From the NCBI GenBank assembly GCA_934668695.1, contig CAKUOD010000003.1:1-64000 (forward strand): a stretch of DNA of 64,000 nt. Direction: 5' to 3'. The notes below the pieces were generated by a model. It was not told the origin of the DNA and ran no database searches. It saw only the letters and a list, made by a program, of their open reading frames with translations. Position numbers and translations under genes: made by a program. Position 1 is the first letter of the stretch; each line of letters begins with the position of its first letter. Below, piece by piece: positions 16,632-25,861 of the stretch. This DNA comes from an uncultured Collinsella sp. Lineage in GTDB: Bacteria; Actinomycetota; Coriobacteriia; Coriobacteriales; Coriobacteriaceae.

Positions 16632-19412
16632 ATGGATGGTCCAAGCGTGAGTCTCGGCAGCAAACTATCCGATGCAAAGGTCTCCTTTGCGATATTTAAG
16701 CGCGACATTAAGCGACTGCTTGTGAACCCCGTCGCCCTGGTGGTTACCCTGGGCGTGTGCGTCATTCCCTCGCTATATGCCTGGTACAACATCGTTGCCA
16801 ACTGGGATCCGTATGGAAACACCCAGGGCATCAAGATTGCCATCGCCAACAACGATCAGGGCACCCAGAATGACCTGGTGGGCGAGCTCAACGCAGGCGA
16901 TAAAGTGGTCGACCAGCTCAAAGAGAACGATCAGCTGGGCTGGACCTTCGTCGACTCGGCCGCCGATGCCAAGGAGGGCGTCGAGAGCGGCGAGTATTAC
17001 GCTGCCATCGTGATCCCCAAGAATTTCTCCGACAATCTCGTATCGATGCTCGACGGCAATTACCATCAGCCCAAGCTCACGTACTACGTCAACGAGAAAA
17101 AGAGCGCCATTGCGCCTAAGGTCACCGATACCGGTGCCAATACTATTGAGGAGCAGATTAACGCGGAGTTTGTCTCCACGGTGGGTGAGACCGTAGCCGG
17201 CATTGCGAAAGATGCGGGTATCGATCTAAAGGACAAGGCGACTCAGACGCAGGATTCGCTGACGAGCTCGGTGTCCGAGGCGTCCGAAACCCTGAGCGAA
17301 GTGCGTGACTCCATCGGCGACATGAATACCGCCATCGATAAGACGAGCGGTGCCATCGCTTCTGCTGACGTGGCACTTGCCGGCTTGCAGGGACAGACGC
17401 CTTCGCTTACACAGGCGATTTCTCAGGGAAATGACTTGTTGGGCGAGGCTCGCACCACGGCGGGCAAGTCCATCACCTCGCTTTCGAAGGCGCTCTCTGA
17501 GGGCAGCCTCGCGCTGACCAAGACGTCGGCGTCTGCAAACGCCGCCGTCGGAAAGATGACGGGCGCCCTGACGTCAACGACCACTCGTATCGACAACTCG
17601 CTCGAGTCGCTTCAGACGACGATTGACCACAACAAGGCTCTTATCGATAAGCTGCAGGAACTTGCTGACAGCGCGCCGACGGGTTCGGATGAGATTAACG
17701 CGCTGATCGCGTCGACGATCGACACGCTACGAGGACAAAACGAGAGCCTTCGGGCCGTTAAAGACAATCTCTCTGCGCAGTCAAGCGCTATTGCGAATGA
17801 CGCCTCGGCCGTTTCGGGTGCCAGCGATGCTATCGACAATGCGATTCAAACCGGCGCGACCAACATTGGCCAGGCCCAGACGGATCTGGGCCAAAACGCG
17901 CTGCCGAAGGCTTCGAGCGCGCTTGATTCCTTTGCCGCCGTTTCAGGCGACCTGACCGGTATCGTGTCGGGGCTTACCCCCACGATTGCAAATGCGCGCG
18001 GCACGCTGTCGCAACTCGATGCTACCCTCAAACAGGCAAAGACCACGCTCTCCCAGACCGATGCCTCACTTGCCAAGGTTCAAGACAAGCTTGCAACCGC
18101 TGCCAACGATATCGCGGCACTTCAAACGTCCGAGTCCATGGGCGAGCTGGCCGACCTGATGAATGTCGACGTCAATGACGTGGCAGATTTCATGGCGTCT
18201 CCGGTTGAGCTGACGTCCAAGGCAATCTATCCGGTCAAGAGCTTTGGCTCGGGCATCGCTCCGTTCTACACCAACCTGGCGCTTTGGGTGGGCGGCTACG
18301 TGCTCATCGCCATCTACAAGCTCGAAGTCGATCGCGAGGGCATCGGCACCTTTACCGCTCGTCAGGGCTACTTTGGCCGTTGGCTGCTGCTGGTAATCCT
18401 GGGCGCATTCCAGGCCATTATCGTGACGGTGGGCGACCTGATTATCGGCGTGCAGTGCGTCAACCCATTGCTATTTGTGCTGGGCGGCATCGCCATCTCG
18501 TTTACGTATGTCAACATCATCTATGCGCTGTCCACCACGTTTAAGCATATCGGCAAAGCGATCGGCGTCATTCTCGTCATCGTGCAGATTCCTGGCTCGT
18601 CGGGCATGTACCCCATCGAGATGATGCCCGGCTTCTTCCAATGGCTCCATCCGCTGCTGCCCTTTACCTATGGCATTAACCTGCTGCGCGAGACCGTCGG
18701 CGGCATGTACTCGTTTAATTACCTCTTTAACCTGTGCATCCTGGGTGTGTTCCTGATCATCGCGCTCTTTATCGGCCTGCAGCTGCGTCCGTTGCTGCTC
18801 AACCTCAACCTGCTCTTCGATAAGGAACTCTCCACGACGGGCATGATGATCTGCGAATCCAACGACCTGCCTCGTCAGCGTTATTCGCTGCGTACGGCCA
18901 TGCGCGTCATGCTCGATTCCGATTCGTACCGTCGCGAAGTCCTCCAGCGCGCCGTGACCTTCGAGCATCGCTATCCGTACTACATCAAGGGTGGCTTTGC
19001 CGCCGTGGTGGGCGTGCAAATCTTGCTCTTCGTGTTGTCGACGGTTCTCGATATCGACAATAACGGCAAGATTATTCTGCTTGTCATCTGGATCATTTCG
19101 GTTATCGCCATCTGTGGCTGGCTCATCAATATCGAGTACATTCGCGCGAGCCTGAATGTTCAGATGCGCATCTCGGCACTCTCGGACGAGGACCTGCGCC
19201 GCGAGATGCGCGAGCACACGGCTGCCATCCCGGCCGCTCGACGCATGTTTGGCCTCAACACCAGCGAGCAGAGCTCAACGTCCAAGCCTCAGGCTGCCGA
19301 CCAGCCCACTCATTTCGATGCGCACCATGTTCCCGAGAACGGGGACGACACGTTTGTGATGAACGAGGACAGCGCTCCGCTTGGCAAGCACTCCAAAGGA
19401 GGTGAGGCATAA
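16632..19412 (+). CDS. YhgE/Pip-family membrane protein (first of two)
   Basis: A 926-residue membrane protein of the YhgE/Pip family, related to ABC-2 permeases and to phage infection protein. One N-terminal helix (about residues 36-55, LVVTLGVCVIPSLYAWYNIV) is followed by the family motif WDPYGNTQGIKIAIAN, a long extracytoplasmic helical and coiled-coil stretch rich in Ser/Thr/Ala (about 185-510), and six or more C-terminal helices (about 540-720 and 785-840). The last ~90 residues are cytoplasmic. The exact function of the family is not established. A second paralogue starts directly after the stop. The ATG start is given; GTG a few codons later is possible. Confidence 0.87.
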   Translation: MDGPSVSLGSKLSDAKVSFAIFKRDIKRLLVNPVALVVTLGVCVIPSLYAWYNIVANWDPYGNTQGIKIAIANNDQGTQNDLVGELNAGDKVVDQLKENDQLGWTFVDSAADAKEGVESGEYYAAIVIPKNFSDNLVSMLDGNYHQPKLTYYVNEKKSAIAPKVTDTGANTIEEQINAEFVSTVGETVAGIAKDAGIDLKDKATQTQDSLTSSVSEASETLSEVRDSIGDMNTAIDKTSGAIASADVALAGLQGQTPSLTQAISQGNDLLGEARTTAGKSITSLSKALSEGSLALTKTSASANAAVGKMTGALTSTTTRIDNSLESLQTTIDHNKALIDKLQELADSAPTGSDEINALIASTIDTLRGQNESLRAVKDNLSAQSSAIANDASAVSGASDAIDNAIQTGATNIGQAQTDLGQNALPKASSALDSFAAVSGDLTGIVSGLTPTIANARGTLSQLDATLKQAKTTLSQTDASLAKVQDKLATAANDIAALQTSESMGELADLMNVDVNDVADFMASPVELTSKAIYPVKSFGSGIAPFYTNLALWVGGYVLIAIYKLEVDREGIGTFTARQGYFGRWLLLVILGAFQAIIVTVGDLIIGVQCVNPLLFVLGGIAISFTYVNIIYALSTTFKHIGKAIGVILVIVQIPGSSGMYPIEMMPGFFQWLHPLLPFTYGINLLRETVGGMYSFNYLFNLCILGVFLIIALFIGLQLRPLLLNLNLLFDKELSTTGMMICESNDLPRQRYSLRTAMRVMLDSDSYRREVLQRAVTFEHRYPYYIKGGFAAVVGVQILLFVLSTVLDIDNNGKIILLVIWIISVIAICGWLINIEYIRASLNVQMRISALSDEDLRREMREHTAAIPAARRMFGLNTSEQSSTSKPQAADQPTHFDAHHVPENGDDTFVMNEDSAPLGKHSKGGEA

Positions 19413-21602
19413 ATGAAGAACATCCTGCACCTGTTTAAGCGCGACGTTCAAAACGTGTCTCACTCTGTGATCGGCATGATTGTCGTGATGGGCCTGATCA
19501 TTGTGCCGTGCCTGTACGCGTGGTTTAACATCACCGGCAGCTGGGACCCGTATGGCAACACCGGCAACCTCAAGATTGCCGTGGTCAATACCGATGAAGG
19601 CTACGAGAGCGACCTGATCCCCGTCGAGATCAACGTGGGCGAAAACGTGACCGCGAGCCTGCGCGGCAACGAGAACTTTGACTGGGTTGTGCTCAACGAT
19701 CGCGACAAGGCCATCGAGGGCGTCAAGTCGGGCGCCTACTATGCGGCAGTCGTTATCCCCAAGAGCTTTAGCGCCGATATGATGACGCTTTTCTCGACCG
19801 ACGTGAAGCACGCAGACATTGAGTTCTATGAGAACCAGAAGGCCAACGCCATCGCCCAGATCGTGACCGAAAAGGGTTCGAGTGCCGTTCAGAGTCAGGT
19901 CAACGAGACCTTTACCGAGACCATCACGTCCATCGGACTTAAAACGGTGTCTAGCTTGCTCGACTACATGAGCACCGACGAGATCAGCAACTTTATCGCC
20001 AACCTGTCTTCGACACTCGGCGATTCAGTCGAGGATCTACAGGACATTCAGGCCAGCGCAGGGTCGCTCGCGGGCATTTTGAATTCAACGTCGGATTCGC
20101 TGACGTCGGCGGGTGGTTTGCTCAAGCAGACCGGTACGACCGAGGCATCGGTGAAGCAGCTGATGGAGCATGCCGAAAGCGGCATCGTTGATTCCGAGCA
20201 AGCGCTCAAGGCCGCCAGCGACGCGATCGATGCCGCGATTGATGGGAGTGCCGGGTCGTTCGACAACGTATCCACCGAGCTCGCAAAGGCCTTTGATGCT
20301 GCGAACCAGCATGTTGACCTGACGGTGTCCCAGCTCAACGACGGCGCAGCGTCGCTCAATGCGCGTGCCGACGAGATCGACGCCGCGGCGGATAAGCTCC
20401 GCAATCTTGCCGATCAGGTGAGCAACGACAAGCTCAAGGCGGGGCTTGAGGACGCGGCTGCAGAGCTGGGCAAAATCGCGGCGGAGTATCGCAACAATGC
20501 CAAGGAGCTGACGAGCATCGCGACATCGCTCACGGACAGCATGGCAAAGGTCAATGACGTTCGCGCCGAAACCGACCAGGCAATCGCCGATGCCAAGGCG
20601 GGTATCTCGGGTGCCAAGATCGATTACGATTCCACGTTCTCGGTCAAGGCCAAGGAACTCAAGAAGACCATTTCGGGCGTTTTGGATTCGCTGAACGGTA
20701 TCTCGGGTGACTTGGATAGCGCCGTGAGCGGTCTGACCGACGCTTCCGGTTCGCTCGCGAAGGGCCTTTCCAAGGCCGCTAAGCTGGTCAACAAGGCTTC
20801 CGATCAGCTGGGCGAGGCATCCGATAAGATCAGTGCCTTCAAGTCCGAGCTCGACGGCGCCCTGATGTCGGACGATCTTGCCACGATCAAGACGATGATT
20901 GGCAACGATCCCGAGGGTCTTGCTGTGTCGCTTTCCGGCCCCGTTGCACTCGACCGCAAGCCGGTCTACCCGATTCGCAACTACGGCTCGGCCATGGCGC
21001 CGTTTTATACGATTCTGTCGCTGTGGGTCGGCTCGATCGTGTTGGCTGCCATGATGAAGGTTTCGGTCAACGACGAGCTCATTAACGAGCTGATTCCCGT
21101 GCGCCTGCACGAGATCTATCTGGGCCGTTACCTGTTCTTTGGTGGCTTGGCCCTGCTGCAGGCGACGCTCGTGTGCGCGGGCGACATCCTGTTCTTTGGC
21201 ATCCAGTGCGATAACCCCCTGCAGTTTGTTCTGGCGGGCTGGGTTGCGAGCCTCGTGTTCTCCAATATTGTCTACACGCTCACGGTGTCGTTTGGAGATA
21301 TCGGAAAGGCTCTCGCCGTCGTGCTGCTGGTCATGCAGGTCGGCGGTTCGGGCGGTACATTCCCCATCGAGATGACCGGTCCCGTGTTCCAGGCGATCTA
21401 TCCGTTCCTGCCGTTTACCCACGGCATCAACGCGATGCACGCCGCCATGGCCGGTGCCTACCATATGGAGTATTGGGTTGAGCTGGGCATCTTGGCGAGC
21501 TACCTGATTCCGTCGCTGGCCCTGGGCATCGTCTTCCGTCGCCCAGTCATCAGAGCCAACGACTGGATCATCGAAAAGCTGGAGTCGACTAAGTTGATCT
21601 AG
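19413..21602 (+). CDS. YhgE/Pip-family membrane protein (second of two)
   Basis: A 729-residue paralogue of the preceding gene, with ATG immediately after its TAA stop and AAAGGAGG upstream. It has the same plan: an N-terminal helix (VIGMIVVMGLIIVPCLYAWF), motif WDPYGNTGNLKIAVVN, an extracytoplasmic helical region (about 170-500, many Ala/Ser/Asp heptad-like repeats) and a C-terminal ABC-2-like bundle of about six helices (about 520-715). It lacks the long cytoplasmic tail of the first protein. Perfect adjacency suggests translational coupling and a heteromeric complex, which is inferred. Confidence 0.87.
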   Translation: MKNILHLFKRDVQNVSHSVIGMIVVMGLIIVPCLYAWFNITGSWDPYGNTGNLKIAVVNTDEGYESDLIPVEINVGENVTASLRGNENFDWVVLNDRDKAIEGVKSGAYYAAVVIPKSFSADMMTLFSTDVKHADIEFYENQKANAIAQIVTEKGSSAVQSQVNETFTETITSIGLKTVSSLLDYMSTDEISNFIANLSSTLGDSVEDLQDIQASAGSLAGILNSTSDSLTSAGGLLKQTGTTEASVKQLMEHAESGIVDSEQALKAASDAIDAAIDGSAGSFDNVSTELAKAFDAANQHVDLTVSQLNDGAASLNARADEIDAAADKLRNLADQVSNDKLKAGLEDAAAELGKIAAEYRNNAKELTSIATSLTDSMAKVNDVRAETDQAIADAKAGISGAKIDYDSTFSVKAKELKKTISGVLDSLNGISGDLDSAVSGLTDASGSLAKGLSKAAKLVNKASDQLGEASDKISAFKSELDGALMSDDLATIKTMIGNDPEGLAVSLSGPVALDRKPVYPIRNYGSAMAPFYTILSLWVGSIVLAAMMKVSVNDELINELIPVRLHEIYLGRYLFFGGLALLQATLVCAGDILFFGIQCDNPLQFVLAGWVASLVFSNIVYTLTVSFGDIGKALAVVLLVMQVGGSGGTFPIEMTGPVFQAIYPFLPFTHGINAMHAAMAGAYHMEYWVELGILASYLIPSLALGIVFRRPVIRANDWIIEKLESTKLI

Positions 21603-21698
21603 TTCAGCCAGGTAAACGCCGTCGGAACATCGAGATCTTCCAGTTTGATACTTTATTATGCTGGATTGCGATGCAACACCGGTTGTTGCTACAGTAGC

Positions 21699-21733
21699 GG
21701 GGCGTGCCGGGGGTCCGGTGCGCCCTGTTTTTA
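21699..21733 (+). terminator. Terminator of the YhgE/Pip operon
   Basis: GGGCGTGCCGG, loop GGGT, CCGGTGCGCCC (two internal mismatches) followed by TGTTTTTATTT. Confidence 0.7.
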
Positions 21734-21803
21734 TTTGACCATGAGGCGGCACGCGGCCATGCGCGTGCGGACACCACGCCCGGACCGAGCGCGAGGATGC
21801 CCT

Positions 21804-22784
21804 ATGCCCCAATATGCCGTTGATGAAATCGAAAAGATGCCCGATAGCCCTGTAGCCCGCGAGGATTTAGGTGCCGGTGCCTCCCGTGGAGCCGGAGCGC
21901 GATCGCCGCTGTTCTGGAAGGTCTTGCTGCTTTCGGTGGCGGTCATCTGGGGCTATTCCTTTACGACCATGAAGGATGCGCTCGATACCATTCCGGTGTT
22001 TGAGCTGCTCTACATTCGCTTCCTTCCGGCTTCGCTGGTCATGTTCGCCATCTTCCACAAGCGCATCATCGCGCATTTCAATGCCCGCAACTTGATCGTC
22101 GGGCTTGGCATGGGCGCGTTGATGTGGGGCGCTTACGGTTTGCAGACGATTGGCTTGGCGCAGACCACGGCGGGCAAGAGTGCTTTTTTGACCGGTACGT
22201 ATTGCATCCTCGTTCCGTTTGCGAGCTACTTCTTGAGCGGCGAAAAGCTCACTCGCTATAACTTGGGCGCGGCGCTGCTGTGTCTGGCGGGTATTGGCTT
22301 GGTGGCACTCGATAGCGTCGAGTTCAATATCGGCGATGCCATTACGCTGGGCGGTGCGATCTTCTTCGCGATTCAGATGGCCGTGACTGCCAAGTACGGC
22401 CGTAAGATGGATATCAACGTCATCACGTTTTGGATGTTTGTGGGCAATGGCGTTTTGAGTCTGATCACGTCGCTGCTGTTTGAGACCCAGGCGCCCCTCT
22501 CCGCATGGACGCCGAGTTTTATCGGCGTGATGGCCTTCCTCTCGGTGGGCTGTACGTGTGTGGCGCTGCTCATCCAAAACGTCGGTTTGGCGCACGTCCC
22601 CGCCTCGACGGGCTCGCTGCTTCTCTCGATGGAGTCGCCCTCGGGCGTGCTGTTCTCGGTGCTGTTGATGGGAGAGGCGCTCACCTCGCGCTTGCTCGCC
22701 GGCTTTGCGCTCATCTTCCTATCGATTATCTTGAGCGAGACGCACTTCGATTTCTTGCGCCGAAAGCCGCGCCCGCAATTGTAA
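21804..22784 (+). CDS. EamA/DMT-superfamily transporter
   Basis: About 326 residues with ten hydrophobic helices in two EamA repeats, for example WKVLLLSVAVIWGYSFTTMK in the first half and LGGAIFFAIQMAVTAKYG at the start of the second. The family exports amino acids or other metabolites; the substrate is unknown. An acidic, hydrophilic N-terminal segment of about 45 residues precedes helix 1. ATG at 21804 is chosen because GAGGA lies six bases upstream; longer in-frame starts run through the upstream terminator. A terminator follows at 22797. Confidence 0.88.
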   Translation: MPQYAVDEIEKMPDSPVAREDLGAGASRGAGARSPLFWKVLLLSVAVIWGYSFTTMKDALDTIPVFELLYIRFLPASLVMFAIFHKRIIAHFNARNLIVGLGMGALMWGAYGLQTIGLAQTTAGKSAFLTGTYCILVPFASYFLSGEKLTRYNLGAALLCLAGIGLVALDSVEFNIGDAITLGGAIFFAIQMAVTAKYGRKMDINVITFWMFVGNGVLSLITSLLFETQAPLSAWTPSFIGVMAFLSVGCTCVALLIQNVGLAHVPASTGSLLLSMESPSGVLFSVLLMGEALTSRLLAGFALIFLSIILSETHFDFLRRKPRPQL

Positions 22785-22796
22785 ACAACTTGTTGC

Positions 22797-22822
22797 GCCG
22801 CCCTTCTGGGGCGGCATTTTTT
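22797..22822 (+). terminator. Terminator of the EamA gene
   Basis: GCCGCCC, short loop, GGGCGGC followed by ATTTTTTAT. Confidence 0.85.
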
Positions 22823-22900
22823 ATGCATCGCCCTTAAAGTAGTACCTTGCACTTTATGCTATCAAAGTGCTTGCTGCAAAAACGTCACTGGAGGGCATCT

Positions 22901-24199
22901 ATGGCACCAGCTCTGTCCGATTTTCAACCGCAACCAGCGCCTCAGACCACTGCGGTGGCGCAGACCGCTATCGGCGATGGCCTGGTCACAGAGGCTCAGG
23001 CATTTGCCGATGAGCTTGCCGCATGGCGCCACGACCTCCATCAGACCCCCGAGCTCGGCAACAACCTCCCGCAGACATCTGCCTATATTCAGGCACGCCT
23101 GGACGAGATGGACATTCCCTATACCCTGCTCGTTGACGGTTCCTGTGTCGTGGGCCTAATCGGCGCCGGCGCGGCAACTGCCGCTCAGGGTAATGGTACG
23201 TGCGCGGACGAGCAGGCCGGCACGGTCATCATGCTCCGCGGCGATATGGATGCCCTGCCTGTCACCGAAGAGTCGGGCGAGCCCTTCGCTTCCACTAATG
23301 GCTGTATGCACGCTTGCGGCCACGATATGCATGCGACGGCGCTGCTCGGCGCTGCTCGTTTGCTTAAAGGCCGTGAGGCCGAGCTTGTCGATGCCAACGC
23401 TACCGTCAAGCTGCTGTTCCAGCCGGGTGAGGAGACCTTTGAGGGCGCCCGCGCCGCCATTGCCGACGGCCTGCTCCAGAATCCGCGCCCCCAAGCCGCG
23501 TTCGCCATGCATGTCAACAGCCAGTCGCCGCTTGGCCTGGTGCTCTACGGAAGTCCGGCGCTCTCGGGCGTGTACGGTTTCCGCATCACGCTCCAGGGCA
23601 AGGGCGGCCATGGCTCGAGCCCCGAGATCTGCATCGACCCCATCACGGCTGGCGTGCATGTGCACCTGGCACTGCAGGAGCTCATCTCCCGCGAGGTGCC
23701 GGCGGCCAAGGAGGTCGCGCTGACCGTGGGCAAGTTCGCCGGTGGTCTGGCGGCCAACGTCATTCCCGATACCTGTGTGCTCGAGGGAACGCTGCGCGGC
23801 TTCGATGTCGAGCTCATGGCGCATCTCAAAGAGCGCATTGCCGAAGTCGTCAACGGTGTGGCGGCAACGTATCGCACGCCGGCGACCATCGAGACGCTCT
23901 CGGACGTTCCGCCGCTCGTGCTCGACGACGATATGACCCAGGCCTCGCTTGGCTATGTGGGCGCGGTGCTGCCCAAGGCCGCATTCCTGCCGTTGTTCCA
24001 CGCCATGGCAAGCGAGGATTTCGCGCTCATTTCGAGCGAGATCCCGAGTGCGTACTTTACCGTGGGCGCAGCCGTGACCGATACGGACGAGCATTTTGCC
24101 CAGCATCATCCCAAGGCGCGCTTTAACGATGCCGAGCTTCCCCTCGGCGCCGCGGCCTATGCCGCCGTCGCCCTGGGCTACATCGCCGACCACCGGTAG
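22901..24199 (+). CDS. M20-family amidohydrolase (N-acyl amino acid type)
   Basis: A 432-residue cytoplasmic metallohydrolase of the M20D group (AbgA, HipO and IAA-amino-acid hydrolase relatives), which cleaves N-acyl groups from amino acids. It shows WRHDLHQTPELGNNLP, the metal-site segments MLRGDMDALPV and CMHACGHDMHATALLGAA, FQPGEETFEGARAAI, the dimerisation domain around GKGGHGSSP, and a C-terminal MASEDFA motif. ATG at 22901 has GGAGGG six bases upstream. The N-terminus has an unusual roughly 30-residue Ala/Gln/Thr-rich lead. It is followed by an MFS carrier in the same orientation, possibly for its substrate or product. Confidence 0.88.
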   Translation: MAPALSDFQPQPAPQTTAVAQTAIGDGLVTEAQAFADELAAWRHDLHQTPELGNNLPQTSAYIQARLDEMDIPYTLLVDGSCVVGLIGAGAATAAQGNGTCADEQAGTVIMLRGDMDALPVTEESGEPFASTNGCMHACGHDMHATALLGAARLLKGREAELVDANATVKLLFQPGEETFEGARAAIADGLLQNPRPQAAFAMHVNSQSPLGLVLYGSPALSGVYGFRITLQGKGGHGSSPEICIDPITAGVHVHLALQELISREVPAAKEVALTVGKFAGGLAANVIPDTCVLEGTLRGFDVELMAHLKERIAEVVNGVAATYRTPATIETLSDVPPLVLDDDMTQASLGYVGAVLPKAAFLPLFHAMASEDFALISSEIPSAYFTVGAAVTDTDEHFAQHHPKARFNDAELPLGAAAYAAVALGYIADHR

Positions 24200-24201
24200 C
24201 A

Positions 24202-24273
24202 CCCAACCTTGCCTTTCAAGCCTGCGGGCATGGCCATAAGGCCTATGCCCTTGTCTTTCAAGGCAATCTTGGG
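24202..24273. repeat. Nested inverted repeat between amidohydrolase and MFS genes
   Basis: Outer arms CCCAACCTTGCCTT (24202-24215) and AAGGCAATCTTGGG (24260-24273) pair at 12 of 14 positions. An inner arm pair GGGCAT/ATGCCC (24226-24231, 24245-24250) encloses GGCC-ATAA-GGCC. No T-tail is present. Confidence 0.65.
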
Positions 24274-24322
24274 CACTACCGGCGCCCGGCGCAGGCTATT
24301 CGTTTGTTTATAAAGGAGCAGT

Positions 24323-25627
24323 ATGTCCCAGCAACGTAAGTTCTTCCCCGGCTGGCTTGTGGTGGCCTCCGGCTTTGTGATCATGGCCACGTGCTACACG
24401 ATCTTCGTCAACTGCATGAGCCTGTTCCAGCCGCTCATCGTTAGCGACCTCGGGATCACGCTTGCCCAGTACAACATCTCCAATGCTATCTCCACCGTGG
24501 TGAGCGTTGTGGGTTCGCTCGTCATCGGCCATGTTGCCGATAAGGTCAGTGGCCGCGTCTTGGGTTCGCTTACCGTCATCGCCACCTCGGCGGTGCTCGT
24601 GGGCATGAGCTTTGTGGGCGAGCTTTGGCAGGTCTACGTGCTCTTTGCCGTCTCGGGCTGCTTTGCCGTCGCCTCGACCCGTCTGCTCATTAGTCTGGTG
24701 ACCGCCAACTGGTTTACCGCCAAGCGTGGTCTTGCCATTTCCATCGCGCTTTCGGGCTCAGGCTTTGGCGGCGCCATTCTCTCGCCGATCGTGAGCTCGC
24801 TGATCGTGAGCGTGGGCTGGCGTTCCGCCTTCCTGGTGCTCGCTGCCGTCTGCATTGTGGCGGCACTGCCCATCACGGCCTACTCCTTCCGCACCAAGCC
24901 TTCCGAGATCGGCCTCAAGCCGCTCGGCGAGAACCCGGGCGATCCGTCCGCCTCCACCGCGGGTGATAAAAACGAGAAGACGGCCCCCGAGGTCAGCGTG
25001 GGTTGGTCGCGTATCAAGAAGAGCCCGGCATTTTGGCTGCTCGTCGTCGCTTTCCTCTTTATGGGTCTGGTTAATGGCGCCATCCTGCCCAACCAGGTTA
25101 CGAACATGACGAGTGTTACCGTCAACGGCGCCAAGATCGTCACGGGCGGCCACGACCCCATGTGGGCGGGTACCGTGCTTTCGGCCTACATGGTCACGGT
25201 CGTTATCGCCAAGATTTCGCTCGGTGCGATCTACGATCGCTTTGGCCTGCGTTTTGGCAATATCCTTGGCTCCGTTGCGTGCATTATCGCCTGCGTGGCA
25301 CTGTGCTTCCCAACGACGGATCTTGGTCCCATCGTGGCCGCTGTGAGTTTTGGTGTTGGAACGTGCATGGGCACCATCACGCCCACTATCGCCGCGTCCA
25401 AGCAGTTCGGTATGGCCGACCTCGGCAAGGTCACGGGCACCATCACCTCGCTCGAGATGGTCGGTGGCACCGTGGGTGCCATCGTCTCGGGCGTGCTGTT
25501 CGATGCCTCGGGCTCCTTTGCGAGCACTTGGGTCGTGTGCCTGGTGTGCTCAGTGGTCATGCTCGTATTCTTGCTGGCATCCGAGCCCATCGCCGCCAAG
25601 CTGCGCGCAAGCGTGGCAGGGGAGTAG
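24323..25627 (+). CDS. MFS transporter, oxalate/formate antiporter (OFA) type
   Basis: A 434-residue carrier with twelve predicted helices. It starts QQRKFFPGWLVVASGFVIMA, the typical opening of OFA-type MFS proteins, and has a central cytoplasmic loop around residues 195-230 (EIGLKPLGENPGDPSAST...). The second half contains VVIAKISLGAIYDRFGLRFG, the usual inter-helix DRxG signature. AAGGAG lies in front of the ATG. OFA carriers exchange monocarboxylates or dicarboxylates; the actual substrate cannot be read from sequence. A tandem pair of long hairpins follows. Confidence 0.87.
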   Translation: MSQQRKFFPGWLVVASGFVIMATCYTIFVNCMSLFQPLIVSDLGITLAQYNISNAISTVVSVVGSLVIGHVADKVSGRVLGSLTVIATSAVLVGMSFVGELWQVYVLFAVSGCFAVASTRLLISLVTANWFTAKRGLAISIALSGSGFGGAILSPIVSSLIVSVGWRSAFLVLAAVCIVAALPITAYSFRTKPSEIGLKPLGENPGDPSASTAGDKNEKTAPEVSVGWSRIKKSPAFWLLVVAFLFMGLVNGAILPNQVTNMTSVTVNGAKIVTGGHDPMWAGTVLSAYMVTVVIAKISLGAIYDRFGLRFGNILGSVACIIACVALCFPTTDLGPIVAAVSFGVGTCMGTITPTIAASKQFGMADLGKVTGTITSLEMVGGTVGAIVSGVLFDASGSFASTWVVCLVCSVVMLVFLLASEPIAAKLRASVAGE

Positions 25628-25661
25628 CGGGTCGCCGCCTATTCCTGTTCGCCCCGTTCTG

Positions 25662-25727
25662 TCCGTGGCCGCCTTGGAAGCCGAATGGATGCTCGTACCA
25701 TCATTCGGTTTCCAAGGCGGCCACGGA
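25662..25727. repeat. Long hairpin 1 of a tandem pair
   Basis: Arms 25662-25687 and 25702-25727 are 26 bases each and match at 25 positions, the single difference keeping a G-U pair. The loop is 14 bases. Confidence 0.8.
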
Positions 25728-25735
25728 TCACAAAC

Positions 25736-25804
25736 CGCGGCGGCGCGTCTGGCCGAACGAGTCCCCATACCCTCGTTCGGTCAGACGCGCCGCCGCGTTT
25801 TATG
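25736..25804. repeat. Long hairpin 2 of a tandem pair
   Basis: Arms 25736-25761 and 25772-25797 are again 26 bases with 25 matches and one G-U-compatible difference. The loop is 10 bases and TTTTAT follows, so it can end transcription of the MFS gene. The arm sequences are unrelated to hairpin 1. Confidence 0.8.
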
Positions 25805-25813
25805 TTTGTGCCG

Positions 25814-25819
25814 TATAAT
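25814..25819 (+). promoter_or_regulatory. -10 box of hisS
   Basis: A perfect TATAAT lies 43 bases before the hisS ATG and downstream of both hairpins, so the hairpins belong to the preceding gene rather than to a hisS leader. No convincing -35 is seen. Confidence 0.5.
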
Positions 25820-25861
25820 GACCACTACCTATGACGCGATACAAAAGAAAGGTGTTTGCCC

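Noticed and set aside
25628..25861. T-box or other tRNA-sensing leader before hisS
   Set aside because: No T-box antiterminator sequence is present, and the hairpins lie upstream of a TATAAT that would start the hisS transcript.
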